Shown piece after piece: positions 9,315 to 18,040 of a DNA stretch of 64,000 nucleotides (positions are counted from its first letter, which is position 1; every line of letters starts with the position of its first letter). Source of the stretch: Raoultibacter phocaeensis (GTDB lineage Bacteria; Actinomycetota; Coriobacteriia; Coriobacteriales; Eggerthellaceae). Position numbers and translations under genes: made by a program. The notes under the pieces were generated by a model that was not told where the DNA came from, searched no databases, and was given only the letters and a program-made list of their open reading frames with translations. The stretch covers positions 248,001 through 312,000 of the forward strand of contig NZ_CABDUX010000002.1 of NCBI RefSeq assembly GCF_901411515.1, given 5' to 3'.

Positions 9315-12300
9315 TTAAAGTTCGTCGGAAGCATGCGCGTTTCTCTTTTTGGCAGCTTCCGCGACGAGCAGGATGCGGTTCTTGCGGTTGAGCGCCGAAG
9401 CGTCCGGGTCGTAATCGATGACGGTGATCGACAAATTCGGAAACCGCTCCTTCAGCTCCCTGAGCGCTCCGCGCGATTCGATGTGCCCTTTCAGACATCC
9501 GAAACTCTGAGCATACACCACATGGTCGATGCCGCGATCGTTCCATATCCTGAGCTGATCGAGATAGCGAACATCATCGACCAAGAGCTTATCTGCGTGC
9601 GGCAACACCGCTTCGCAGTCGAGCGATTCGATAAGCGAGAGGAGATCGTCGTTCAAGGCGCGCTCGAATGTGAGATAGGGGTTGCCGATAATGCCGATCC
9701 GAGGCTTGCGCGTCGGGGCTTTCGACAGCTTGCTCGGGGCGGCCGCATGTGCCGGTTGTCTTTCGAAGCCTCCTCCGCCGTTTCGAGGCGGCGCTTCGCC
9801 TGCCGACCACTGCCGCTTCAAGACGACGGCGATGTCGCGGCCGAGCGGGAAGCGGACGAGTTCGGGAAGCGCGTCGAAAAGACACGAGACGCATCCTTCA
9901 TCCACGATGACGGTGTCGATGTGCGGATCGGCCCTGCTGAGCCTGATGATGCGTCCCGCAACGGCGGCCACCGTCGAGCAGATGTCCTGGCTCACCTCTT
10001 GACGACCGACTTCGACGTCTTCGCGCTCGATTCTGCCGAGGGCTACGCTGCGGCTCGGGGACTGCGGATGTCCAGGGAAAGACGGGGCCGATTCGGCTTC
10101 GCTCGGATTCTCCGCAGCGGTACGTGATGCGATGTGCGGGGCGGAGGCCGACATTCGGGATTCAGAGGAGCTGGCGCACGCGCGTCCCGGGGGAGACGGA
10201 AAGCCGCCGCCGCTCGTGGCCCTTTTGGTCTCGGCGCCCTTCCTCCCTTCGATGGTATCGGCGAGCGTGCGCAAACGGATGAGGACGTGCGCCGTGTCGG
10301 CGATCTCGTCTACCTTGAGCGCCGTAAAGGGATGATCGGCGGCTTCGAGCACCTGTTTCGCCTCAAGCAGGCTCACGGCATCGAAGGCGCAGCCGAACGA
10401 TTGCAGGCATACCATGTCGATGTCTCTGCGGGTTGCCGTAAACGCTGCGAGGCGGCCGAGGCGCTTGCCCTGCTTCCAGAGTGCATGGGATGCAAGCGCG
10501 CCATCCTCGCCAGCGGCCAGGGGAGCCTCGGCCTTGCGTGCGGGCGCAGCGGTATCGGCGGAATAGGTGTCGAGGGAGGCTTCGGTAGTGGCAGGTGCGC
10601 TCGAAGCAGGATTTCGCAGAGCTTTATGCGCGGAGCGTGCGAGCTCATCGAGGCCGACGGGCGAGAGGACGGCGAATCCCAGCGAAGCGAGCATGGCATC
10701 GATGCCATGGCACAGTGCGCTGTCGGCGTGGTAGGGCCTGCCGGCGAGCACGATTCCGTGTGCTTGCTCGGCTTCGATCCACGAAAGGGCCTTCTCGCAT
10801 GCTCGTCTCATCGTGCAGGCGAACGCCTCCTGCTCGGCGAGGGCGGCGGTGAGGGCGCAGTCGAACTCTTCGAGGCAAACGGGGTGGTCGCCCGGTGCGA
10901 AGGAGTTTACGGCGGCGAAGAGCGCTGCGCGGTCCTCTTCGCTCGAAACGATCTGAGCGGGTTTCAAGGAGGCGAGTTCGGGACTCGCGAACCGGGTGGT
11001 GCCATCGTGCAGAAGCGGCATGCTATCGTTGACGGCGCGAGCGTACAAGCTCGATACCGGGCAATGCGAGCCGCGATGGTATACGGGCATGAACACGACG
11101 TTTGCGCCGCGCTCGATAAGCGAGAAGATGCGCTCGTGGCCGATCTTCGCTGGATAGCAGACGCTTTCCGAGGGGATGGTATCGATTCCGCCCGAGCCGA
11201 GGTCGACGGCAAAGCCTGTGGAAACCGAGAAACCGAGCCGCACCATGAGCGTGTGCCAGAACGGAATGGTCTCGCAGTCGTTGAGGGTCGAAGGAAGGCC
11301 GACGACGATGTGCCCGCGCCCGTCCGCCTCGTTGCCTTCGCAGTCGGCAAAGCGAAAGAGCAGGCCCTGCTCGAGCGCGACGGTGTTGGGGGCTTTCGAG
11401 GGAGTTTTGCCCTGCGTGCCGATGCGCCCCTGAGTGTTCTCGAAGAACCCGTAAGCCCGTTCGCAGCGGTTGCCGTCAACGAAGCATCGTGGGGGCGCGG
11501 CGGAGTTCGGGTCGTGCGGCGTGCGGGCACGTTCGGCTATCGCTCGCCCCTGGGAAGAGTTTTTAGGCGCTCGCTCGCGGACCTGTTCGAATGTGACGAT
11601 GGAGAGTGCGCAGGCGTTCGCACACCCTGGGCAGGTTTCGCTGCGAAAGCGTGGTTCGAGCACGGCGATCTCTTCGCTGGTGGAAAGCGTGCTCGGGCGG
11701 CTTCCGGCACGCGATCGGGCAACGAGCGCAGCACCGTATGCGCCCATGAGGTGCGCGATGTCGGGACGCAGCGCATGGGTTTTCGTGACGAGCTCGAACG
11801 CGCGCAACACGGCGTCGGACAGAAACGTGCCGCCCTGTACGACTACCTCGTTGCCGAGCGAATCGAGGTTGTCGAGGCCGATCACCTTGAAGAGCGCATT
11901 GTTGACGACCGAGTAGGCGATGCCTGCGGAGATGTCGCCGTAGGATACGCCGATCTTCTGTGCATGGCGCACGCGCGAGGTCATGAAGACCGTGCACTTG
12001 GTGCCGAGGTCTACCGGCGCCGGTGCCTTGACGGCAAGATCTGAAAACGAGTAGGGCGTGCAGCGCAAGGAGTGAGCGCTTCCTTCGACGAACGATCCGC
12101 AGCCCGACGAGCAGGCTTCGTTGAGTACTGCTTTAGAGATCGCGCCGTGGTCGGTCCAGAGCGCTTTCATATCCTGGCCGCCGATGTCGAGCACGAAGCT
12201 TACGTTGGGTCGAAAGGCGCGGGCGGCTCGCAGGTGGGCCGTGGTTTCGACGACGCCTGAATCGATGCCGAAAGCGGTTTTCAGTAAGCGCTCGCCGTAC

Positions 12301-13475
12301 CCGGTGACGGTGGCATGGGCGATGCGGACAAGCGGCGTGCCGTCGTATTCGTTGGGCAGCGCGCGGTAGAGATCGAGCAACATCGCCGAGGCGGCTGCGA
12401 GCACGTTTCCTTCGACGGGTCGGTAATCCGAGTACAGCAGGCGCTCGTCGTCGTCGATCAATGCAAGCTTGACCGCCGTCGACCCCGCATCGATGCCGAG
12501 GTATACGGTGCCCTCGGTATCCGCTATGCGCCGCCGCGGCACCTTTTCCATTTCATGGCGTGCTCTGAACGCTTCGTACTCGTCGTCGGACGAAAAGAGC
12601 GGAGCAAGACGCGCGAGGTCGTCGTGGGCAGTGCAGGTGTTTTTTAGGGCGGCTTCGAGTGCGACAAGCGACGTTTCAACCGGGCTTTCGTCGAGCCGGG
12701 CGGGATCGCCCGCGGCGAGCGCGGCACCCAATGCGGTGAACAGGTGGGCGTTCGCAGGTTTGATCCCCGTGCGATGATCGAGTCCGAGCGCTGCGCGAAA
12801 GCGGTGCACAAGGCTCGCGATGTGCTCGAGCGGACCGCCGAGGAACACAACGGTGCCCGTGATGGGGCGTCCGCAGGCAAGCCCCCCGAGCGTTTGCTTG
12901 ACGACGGCATCGAGCGCGCTTGCGGCGATGTCCGTTTTCTTCGCGCCTGCGTTGAGAAGTGGCCGTACGTCGGTTTGGGCGAACACGGCACAGCGCGATG
13001 CGATGGGGTAGGTTTTGGTGGCACCCATCGCAAGGCTGCTCATTTCTCGGGAAGAAACGCCGAGCATGAACGCGATGGTGTCGATGAAGCCGCCGGTTCC
13101 GCCTGCGCAGGTTGCGTTCATGCGCTGCTCCAGACCGCCCGAGAGGTAGACCACCTTCGCATCCTCGCCGCCGAGTTCGATGATGGCGTCGGCTTGGGGC
13201 AGCGCGTTCTGGACGGCATAGGTGGTAGCGACCACCTCCTGCACGAACGGCAACCCGAGCGCGGCGGCAAGCTCGATGCCCGCCGAACCGGTAACTGCGA
13301 CTGTGCCTGCCGCATCTCCGTAGCGCCACACGAGGTCGTGCACGACCTCACCGAGCGTCGTTTTGATGTCGGCCCGGTGTCTGCGATACGCCGAGCGCTC
13401 AATTGCGCCCGACTCGTCGAGAACGACGACCTTGATGGTCTTGGACCCCGCGTCTATGCCGATTCTGAATGCCAT
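9315..13475 (-). CDS. Two-domain BadF/HgdC-type ATPase with CoA-activase C-terminal region
   Basis: A 1386-residue protein. Domain 1 (about 1-260) and domain 2 (about 320-600) are ASKHA ATPases opening with GIDAGSKTIK and GIDAGSTAVK. Domain 1 has TCAGGTGGF and domain 2 has CSSGCGSF; these are the places where activators of 2-hydroxyacyl-CoA dehydratases hold a bridging 4Fe-4S cluster. The rest resembles the DUF2229 / 2-hydroxyglutaryl-CoA dehydratase-like half (GRPYHADSALCHGI; IIGNPYL near 1250). Low-complexity inserts rich in Ala, Ser and Pro interrupt it near 1010 and 1120. Proteins of this architecture are proposed ATP-driven electron donors to difficult reductions. The partner is unknown, because no dehydratase subunits adjoin it. 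Confidence 0.82.
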   Translation of the reverse strand: MAFRIGIDAGSKTIKVVVLDESGAIERSAYRRHRADIKTTLGEVVHDLVWRYGDAAGTVAVTGSAGIELAAALGLPFVQEVVATTYAVQNALPQADAIIELGGEDAKVVYLSGGLEQRMNATCAGGTGGFIDTIAFMLGVSSREMSSLAMGATKTYPIASRCAVFAQTDVRPLLNAGAKKTDIAASALDAVVKQTLGGLACGRPITGTVVFLGGPLEHIASLVHRFRAALGLDHRTGIKPANAHLFTALGAALAAGDPARLDESPVETSLVALEAALKNTCTAHDDLARLAPLFSSDDEYEAFRARHEMEKVPRRRIADTEGTVYLGIDAGSTAVKLALIDDDERLLYSDYRPVEGNVLAAASAMLLDLYRALPNEYDGTPLVRIAHATVTGYGERLLKTAFGIDSGVVETTAHLRAARAFRPNVSFVLDIGGQDMKALWTDHGAISKAVLNEACSSGCGSFVEGSAHSLRCTPYSFSDLAVKAPAPVDLGTKCTVFMTSRVRHAQKIGVSYGDISAGIAYSVVNNALFKVIGLDNLDSLGNEVVVQGGTFLSDAVLRAFELVTKTHALRPDIAHLMGAYGAALVARSRAGSRPSTLSTSEEIAVLEPRFRSETCPGCANACALSIVTFEQVRERAPKNSSQGRAIAERARTPHDPNSAAPPRCFVDGNRCERAYGFFENTQGRIGTQGKTPSKAPNTVALEQGLLFRFADCEGNEADGRGHIVVGLPSTLNDCETIPFWHTLMVRLGFSVSTGFAVDLGSGGIDTIPSESVCYPAKIGHERIFSLIERGANVVFMPVYHRGSHCPVSSLYARAVNDSMPLLHDGTTRFASPELASLKPAQIVSSEEDRAALFAAVNSFAPGDHPVCLEEFDCALTAALAEQEAFACTMRRACEKALSWIEAEQAHGIVLAGRPYHADSALCHGIDAMLASLGFAVLSPVGLDELARSAHKALRNPASSAPATTEASLDTYSADTAAPARKAEAPLAAGEDGALASHALWKQGKRLGRLAAFTATRRDIDMVCLQSFGCAFDAVSLLEAKQVLEAADHPFTALKVDEIADTAHVLIRLRTLADTIEGRKGAETKRATSGGGFPSPPGRACASSSESRMSASAPHIASRTAAENPSEAESAPSFPGHPQSPSRSVALGRIEREDVEVGRQEVSQDICSTVAAVAGRIIRLSRADPHIDTVIVDEGCVSCLFDALPELVRFPLGRDIAVVLKRQWSAGEAPPRNGGGGFERQPAHAAAPSKLSKAPTRKPRIGIIGNPYLTFERALNDDLLSLIESLDCEAVLPHADKLLVDDVRYLDQLRIWNDRGIDHVVYAQSFGCLKGHIESRGALRELKERFPNLSITVIDYDPDASALNRKNRILLVAEAAKKRNAHASDEL

Positions 13476-13764
13476 AGGTACTATCTATACCGCAAAACGC
13501 GGCAAAGCGCTATGAGTCGGCGAGCATGAATCGGCAATTCTCTTTTACGCAACGATGATACCCGCAAGCGTCCTGGGTGCTTTTTTGTGCTCTTGCAAGC
13601 GGTCTCATACTTTAAATGAGCTGAAAAATACCTGATGGGAAGACAAGATTAGTCTGTTGGTATTATCTCTTATCTTCTATTTAGTGACGATCACGGGATG
13701 CTTTCGGTGAAGCCCGTTGCTAGAGTTTCCTTCAGGTTCTCGAGTAAAAGTGAAAGGATACACC

Positions 13765-14001
13765 ATGTGTTTCAGACCAGCTTCCGTCGAGCTCGACAAA
13801 ACGTGCTCGAAATGCGGTGCTCCATGCAAAGCTTCCGAAACCGAATGTCCCGAATGCGGCGAACGCTTGCCGGCGGGTCCGGCGATGCCCGGTAGCCCGG
13901 GCGCTCCAGGGGCTCCCGGGGCGCCGAAAGCGCCGGGAGCGCCAGGCGCGCCGAAGGCTCCGGGGGCTCCCGGTGCGCCGAATCGGCCTGGGGGCAATTA
14001 G
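13765..14001 (+). CDS. Small zinc-ribbon protein with collagen-like Gly-Ala-Pro tail
   Basis: A 78-residue protein. Two CxxC pairs (CSKCGAPC and CPECGE) form a rubredoxin-like zinc ribbon in residues 1-35. About 35 residues of GAP/GAPKAP triplets follow, resembling a short collagen-like tail. The ATG at 13765 is chosen for its GAAAGGA site. The open frame upstream has none. Function is unknown. The tail may be a flexible spacer or surface-interaction segment. The 289-base gap before it holds a TACCTGATG element at 13629, also seen near other island promoters. Confidence 0.7.
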   Translation: MCFRPASVELDKTCSKCGAPCKASETECPECGERLPAGPAMPGSPGAPGAPGAPKAPGAPGAPKAPGAPGAPNRPGGN

Positions 14002-14128
14002 GCTGTATACTCGATCGCGGCGATGCGGTTATTGTTCGCATCGCCGCAAAACGGCCTGCAAGCCGTCGAATGCTTGAGCGAGTACGAGAGGTTTGGCGCG
14101 TATCGGATTCGGCAGGAAGGAGGAAGGC

Positions 14129-14314
14129 ATGTGCTATCCCTGTACTCATTGCAACAAATGCGGTCGCGAACCCGAACCTGGACGCTGTCCGCGGTGCGGG
14201 TATGCGAACGGACTCGGTGCGCAGATATGCACGCGGTGCGGCGCACTGTTTCCTCGTCCACCCGGGCCGCCTCCTGAAAGAAAAGCGGCTGATCGCACAG
14301 AACGTGTGTCCTGA
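14129..14314 (+). CDS. Small Cys-rich protein, MCYPC family
   Basis: A 61-residue protein opening MCYPCTHCNKCG, followed by two further CxxC pairs (CPRCG and CTRCG) and a Pro/Arg-rich tail. A strong AGGAAGGAGG site sets this ATG. It belongs to the same unnamed family as the proteins at 33400 and 63456, each beside a molybdenum enzyme operon. The eight or so cysteines suggest two zinc ribbons or an iron-sulfur site. Function is unknown. Confidence 0.72.
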   Translation: MCYPCTHCNKCGREPEPGRCPRCGYANGLGAQICTRCGALFPRPPGPPPERKAADRTERVS

Positions 14315-14337
14315 GCGATCCGGTCGCCGTTGCGGAT

Positions 14338-14553
14338 TCAGATGCCGTCGAGAAACTCCGAAAGCGTCAAGCCGAATCCGTTTGCGATTCTCTCTATCAT
14401 ATCGATGCTCGGGTTTCTTTCGCCTGATTCGACCCTGCTGAGATACGCCCGTTCGATATTCACCATGTTGGCGAACGTGACTTGCGTCAAACCGTTTTGC
14501 TTGCGCAGCGAACGGATTCTTGCACCGATGGCTTTTCTCGTGGCTTTAGTCAT
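14338..14553 (-). CDS. XRE/Cro-CI family transcriptional regulator
   Basis: A 71-residue single-domain helix-turn-helix protein. RIRSLRKQNGLTQVTFANMV supplies helices 1-2, and YLSRVESGERNPSIDMIERIA supplies the recognition helix and helix 4. Its end faces the MCYPC gene. The promoter side opens onto the 236-base gap shared with the LuxR gene at 14790, which holds a CATCAGGT element at 14602-14609. It may regulate that divergent pair. Confidence 0.85.
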   Translation of the reverse strand: MTKATRKAIGARIRSLRKQNGLTQVTFANMVNIERAYLSRVESGERNPSIDMIERIANGFGLTLSEFLDGI

Positions 14554-14789
14554 GGGGAAATGGTATCTTTAGCACTAAGATTTACGGTGTCCGATAGAAC
14601 ACATCAGGTGGTAACAGTAAGAAATGAGCACGTTTAGGAGCGCGTGGACTACCGATCGCACGTCGAACGGTCGGACGATTATGGTAATCTCTTAGATGCT
14701 TGAAGTCCACAGCGTCTTGGACGCGGTCTAAAAAACGAGAGAGCCGACTCTCTTATATGGCGAATGCAATAACTGGGGGTAGATGTTGC

Positions 14790-16334
14790 ATGGAAGACGT
14801 ATCGATCAGTCACGTACCCGATCTCGAGCAGACGGAAAAGAAGACCCGCGAAAAGAAAAACGAATGGCTTTTCGTCAACCCGTATCTTATCGCAGGAATC
14901 GCAGGGGCGTCGTTTTGCTTCTCTTGGTTTTTCTCGATTCTTCTCACCCCTGATTTTCTCTATTCCCATCTTGCCGATACACGCGTCGATCAGTTGCTTC
15001 ATATAGCGTTTGCCGCGGTTTTGTTCATAACGTATCTGATCGTTTGGCGGCTATCGGGTTTCTTCCAGCGCCATAGGGGGTTTCTTCTCGTTATCGCTCT
15101 TGTATGCGGTCTTATAAGCGCTTTTCCTGTGGTATGGCCGGGATTTCTCCAGGATGCAGTGCTTCCGGTGAGGACTGCATGTGCAGGAATAGGCGTGGCA
15201 TCACTTGCGACGCTCTGGGTCGAATTTCTTTGTGTGCATCTCAAGGAGCAAGTACGCGTGGCAATTGCCTCGATATTCGTTTTGTCGTTTGTCTGGTATG
15301 CCGGTGTGCTGCTCGTCGATGAGAGGTACTCGCCGTTTGTCGTCGTGGCTTTCGTTCTCGTATCATGCGGGGTCTACTATTTCTTACGTAAGAATTTTGC
15401 TCTTATGGACGCCATGCCGGCAATCGAGGCCCGCGAATCCGATTCGAGACTGCTCATTACCTGGAAACCGTCGTTGTTGACGGTGATGGGATCAGTTGCC
15501 CAAGGGTTTGTGCTCTATTGGCTTTTGCAGGCGGAAGCGCATGCTTCAGCGACATCGTTTTTACTCGAGGGGGTATCGCTCGTTGTCGTGGTACTCTTGC
15601 TCGTTGATTCGCTGAAATCGTTCACCATCAAGGAATCGTTTATTAGGAAGCTGTTCCTTCCCGTGTTGGCGGCATGTATCCTGGCACTCCTTTTCATCCC
15701 CGCTGAATGGCGCTATGTGCCATGCTTACTCGCGTTCGGCTTTTCGCTCCTACCGTATTCGAGTGCAATTTTCGCAACGTGCGAACATATCGTGCGTTGC
15801 CGCCTTTCTGCGATCCGTGCGTTCTCCTGGGCTCGCCTCTATGCGTCCATCGGTCTTCTCATCGGTTTGGGGGCGGGATGGTTGGCCTTTTCGAGCAAAG
15901 TGTTCGGCGATGTGACCCTGCCCGTCCTGATCGTTATCATCGTGATGTTCTTCATCCTCGTGTCGACAACCCTGAGTACGAAAAGCTATTACCCAGGCGA
16001 AGACGAGGAAGGTGAGAGGATCGCCCGTATCGGGCAAAACGGAGAAATCCTGTTCGAGCTGGTCGAGCATCAAGCAGACCATCCGGGTGACGGCAAAAAA
16101 TACTTCCAGCAAAAATGCGATGCCATAGCTCGTATATACGGTCTGACAAACAGGCAAACTGAGGTGTTGCATCTGCTTGCGAAGGGCCGCAATGCAGCGT
16201 ATATCCAAAAGCAGTTGGTGATTTCCCAGCATACAGCGAAGGCTCATATCTACTCGATCTACAAAAAGACGGAAACTCATTCCCAGCAAGATCTGATGGA
16301 CCTCGTTGAGGCTTACGAGCTCTACGAGGGGTAA
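14790..16334 (+). CDS. LuxR-family regulator with multi-span membrane sensor domain
   Basis: About 514 residues. Residues 30-400 contain roughly twelve hydrophobic segments in two groups of six, resembling an MFS-like membrane domain. The last 65 residues are a LuxR/NarL helix-turn-helix (LTNRQTEVLHLLAKGRNAAYI and ISQHTAKAHIYSIYKKT). The ATG at 14790 follows a GGGGGT site. An in-frame ATG 33 bases upstream lacks one. I recall that published work on E. lenta shows this architecture regulates neighbouring catechol dehydroxylase genes in response to substrate. By context it is a candidate sensor for the island at 18041. Confidence 0.88.
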   Translation: MEDVSISHVPDLEQTEKKTREKKNEWLFVNPYLIAGIAGASFCFSWFFSILLTPDFLYSHLADTRVDQLLHIAFAAVLFITYLIVWRLSGFFQRHRGFLLVIALVCGLISAFPVVWPGFLQDAVLPVRTACAGIGVASLATLWVEFLCVHLKEQVRVAIASIFVLSFVWYAGVLLVDERYSPFVVVAFVLVSCGVYYFLRKNFALMDAMPAIEARESDSRLLITWKPSLLTVMGSVAQGFVLYWLLQAEAHASATSFLLEGVSLVVVVLLLVDSLKSFTIKESFIRKLFLPVLAACILALLFIPAEWRYVPCLLAFGFSLLPYSSAIFATCEHIVRCRLSAIRAFSWARLYASIGLLIGLGAGWLAFSSKVFGDVTLPVLIVIIVMFFILVSTTLSTKSYYPGEDEEGERIARIGQNGEILFELVEHQADHPGDGKKYFQQKCDAIARIYGLTNRQTEVLHLLAKGRNAAYIQKQLVISQHTAKAHIYSIYKKTETHSQQDLMDLVEAYELYEG

Positions 16335-16376
16335 GCGTTGTTGCCGTTCCGAACGATTTCGAAGTGAGGTGATAGT

Positions 16377-17810
16377 ATGCCAGCAATCGAATCCAAAGGT
16401 GCGGTAGGGATAGGTTCGCTTAAGCTCGGCGTTGACGCTTTGGGAGGTTTCGTCGGGTTCGGGTGCACTATAGCCTCCATTCTGGCGTTGTTCGTCGTCG
16501 TCCCCGACCTCGTTGCGGATATTGGTGTTGACGCGCTGCAGCTCAGGTTTGTGTACGCGGTGTCCATGGCTCTCGGGTTCATGATCGTTCGCATGGGCGC
16601 TTACGTGATTGCGCGTCGCAAATGCACGGTGCTTTTCGCGGGAGCAATCATAGGGCTTGCCGCTATGGCTGCGGTTTTGTTCGCGCCGATTTCCTTCACT
16701 GCCGTTCGCGTAGTATGTCAGATCGTGTCCGCTGTCGGACTCTCCTTTTTAGCGTTGCAGTGGTTCAGCTATCTGTGCTCTCAGCCGAACCGTATCATAC
16801 TCATGCTTGTAGCCGCAGGCGTTGCTGCGGGGATTGCGGGATGCCTGATCGAGCAGTATCTTGTGCGAGAAGCCGCTCGCATCGTGATCCTAGCCATGTG
16901 GGCTACTTCGTTTGGCTGCATGGTCGCTCTGGTTCGTTTTCGGTCTGAAGACGCTCTTCCGCTCGCTATCGGCAACAAGGAATCCGACAAACGTTCGAAA
17001 ATTCTCTGGACTTCGACGATCATGCTCTCCTTCAGCAGTTTCGAGTTCGGTTTCACGGTGAGCGTTGCATCGGAAGTGGGGGCGACGGCGGTGTGTCTCG
17101 GTGCGGCGATTGTAGCTGCGGCGCTTCTTGCGGTCGACTGGATGAACCGGAGGATGATAACCGAACGGAGCATGTCGCCGCTCAAGCCGCCGTTGACTAT
17201 GCTGGCTTTTGTAGCGTTGTTCTTGTTCGGCGATGTCGTTCAGGTCGTCTCGCTCTGCGTCCTCTCTGCGCTATTCTCCATTTATACGGTTTTCGGGTGG
17301 GCTGCTATGGTCGAACACGTGCGCATTTCGCGTTTGGCACCTTTGCGCACGTTCTCAAAGGCTCGCCTCATGGATTATTGCGGCATGGCGTTCGGTCTCA
17401 TATGCGGCTACGCGGTCTTCCTGATGGCACAGCAGGGCGGTCTTCTCGCGGTGCAGGTGTCGGCGGCCATTGCGATTGCGTACAGCTTTCTCGCTGCGTT
17501 CTGCCATAAAGCACGGTTTCCCGAATCGGGCGTCGAAGACGTCGGACGCGCATCGCTTCCCGAAACGAAGGGGTTGTGGAAGAAACGGTGCCGTGCGGTA
17601 AGTGAGCAGCACGGGCTTTCGGAGCGGCAGTACGAAGTGCTCATGTTGGTTGCCCAGGGTCGCAACGCCAAGTACATCGAACAGACACTCACGATTTCGC
17701 TCAGCACGGCGCAGACGCATATCAGAAACATCTACCGCAAAACCGGCGTTCATTCTCGGCAAGAGCTTTTAAACCTCATCGAGAATACGAAACTGTACGG
17801 TGAAGACTGA
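16377..17810 (+). CDS. LuxR-family regulator with multi-span membrane sensor domain
   Basis: A 477-residue paralog of the preceding gene, 42 bases downstream and probably co-transcribed. About twelve transmembrane segments span residues 20-385. The C-terminal helix-turn-helix has LSERQYEVLMLVAQGRNAKYI and ISLSTAQTHIRNIYRKTGVHSRQ. The ribosome site is GAGGTGA. The membrane portions of the two proteins look strongly diverged, which fits different ligands acting on similar DNA sites. It is the nearest regulator upstream of the M1 operon. Confidence 0.88.
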   Translation: MPAIESKGAVGIGSLKLGVDALGGFVGFGCTIASILALFVVVPDLVADIGVDALQLRFVYAVSMALGFMIVRMGAYVIARRKCTVLFAGAIIGLAAMAAVLFAPISFTAVRVVCQIVSAVGLSFLALQWFSYLCSQPNRIILMLVAAGVAAGIAGCLIEQYLVREAARIVILAMWATSFGCMVALVRFRSEDALPLAIGNKESDKRSKILWTSTIMLSFSSFEFGFTVSVASEVGATAVCLGAAIVAAALLAVDWMNRRMITERSMSPLKPPLTMLAFVALFLFGDVVQVVSLCVLSALFSIYTVFGWAAMVEHVRISRLAPLRTFSKARLMDYCGMAFGLICGYAVFLMAQQGGLLAVQVSAAIAIAYSFLAAFCHKARFPESGVEDVGRASLPETKGLWKKRCRAVSEQHGLSERQYEVLMLVAQGRNAKYIEQTLTISLSTAQTHIRNIYRKTGVHSRQELLNLIENTKLYGED

Positions 17811-17814
17811 TTCT

Positions 17815-17842
17815 CGCCTCATTGGTCTTCGGGTATGAGGCG
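17815..17842 (+). terminator. Weak stem-loop after the LuxR pair
   Basis: CGCCTCAT and ATGAGGCG form an 8-bp stem with a 12-base loop five bases after the LuxR stop. No T run follows, so termination is uncertain. The remaining 200 bases to M1 hold its promoter, which I could not place confidently. Confidence 0.35.
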
Positions 17843-18040
17843 TTGGGCGGCTTAGTCGGTCGTACCCATAGCCCTTTGGCGCTAGGCTGATCTTTTGGCG
17901 TTTCCCGAGGTCGGCTATCGTCAAAAAATAGGTATGCACCCGAACACCAGCAACGGTACGATGACATCCTCTTTTGTCCGGAGCTATTCTTCGCGTCAAT
18001 GGCACCGTCATACGCCAGAGACGAGAAGGAGGAATGGCTC

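Noticed and set aside
10134-12044. 636-codon plus-strand frame inside the activase gene
   Set aside because: Antisense to a gene with clear ASKHA motifs; composition is that of a complement frame.
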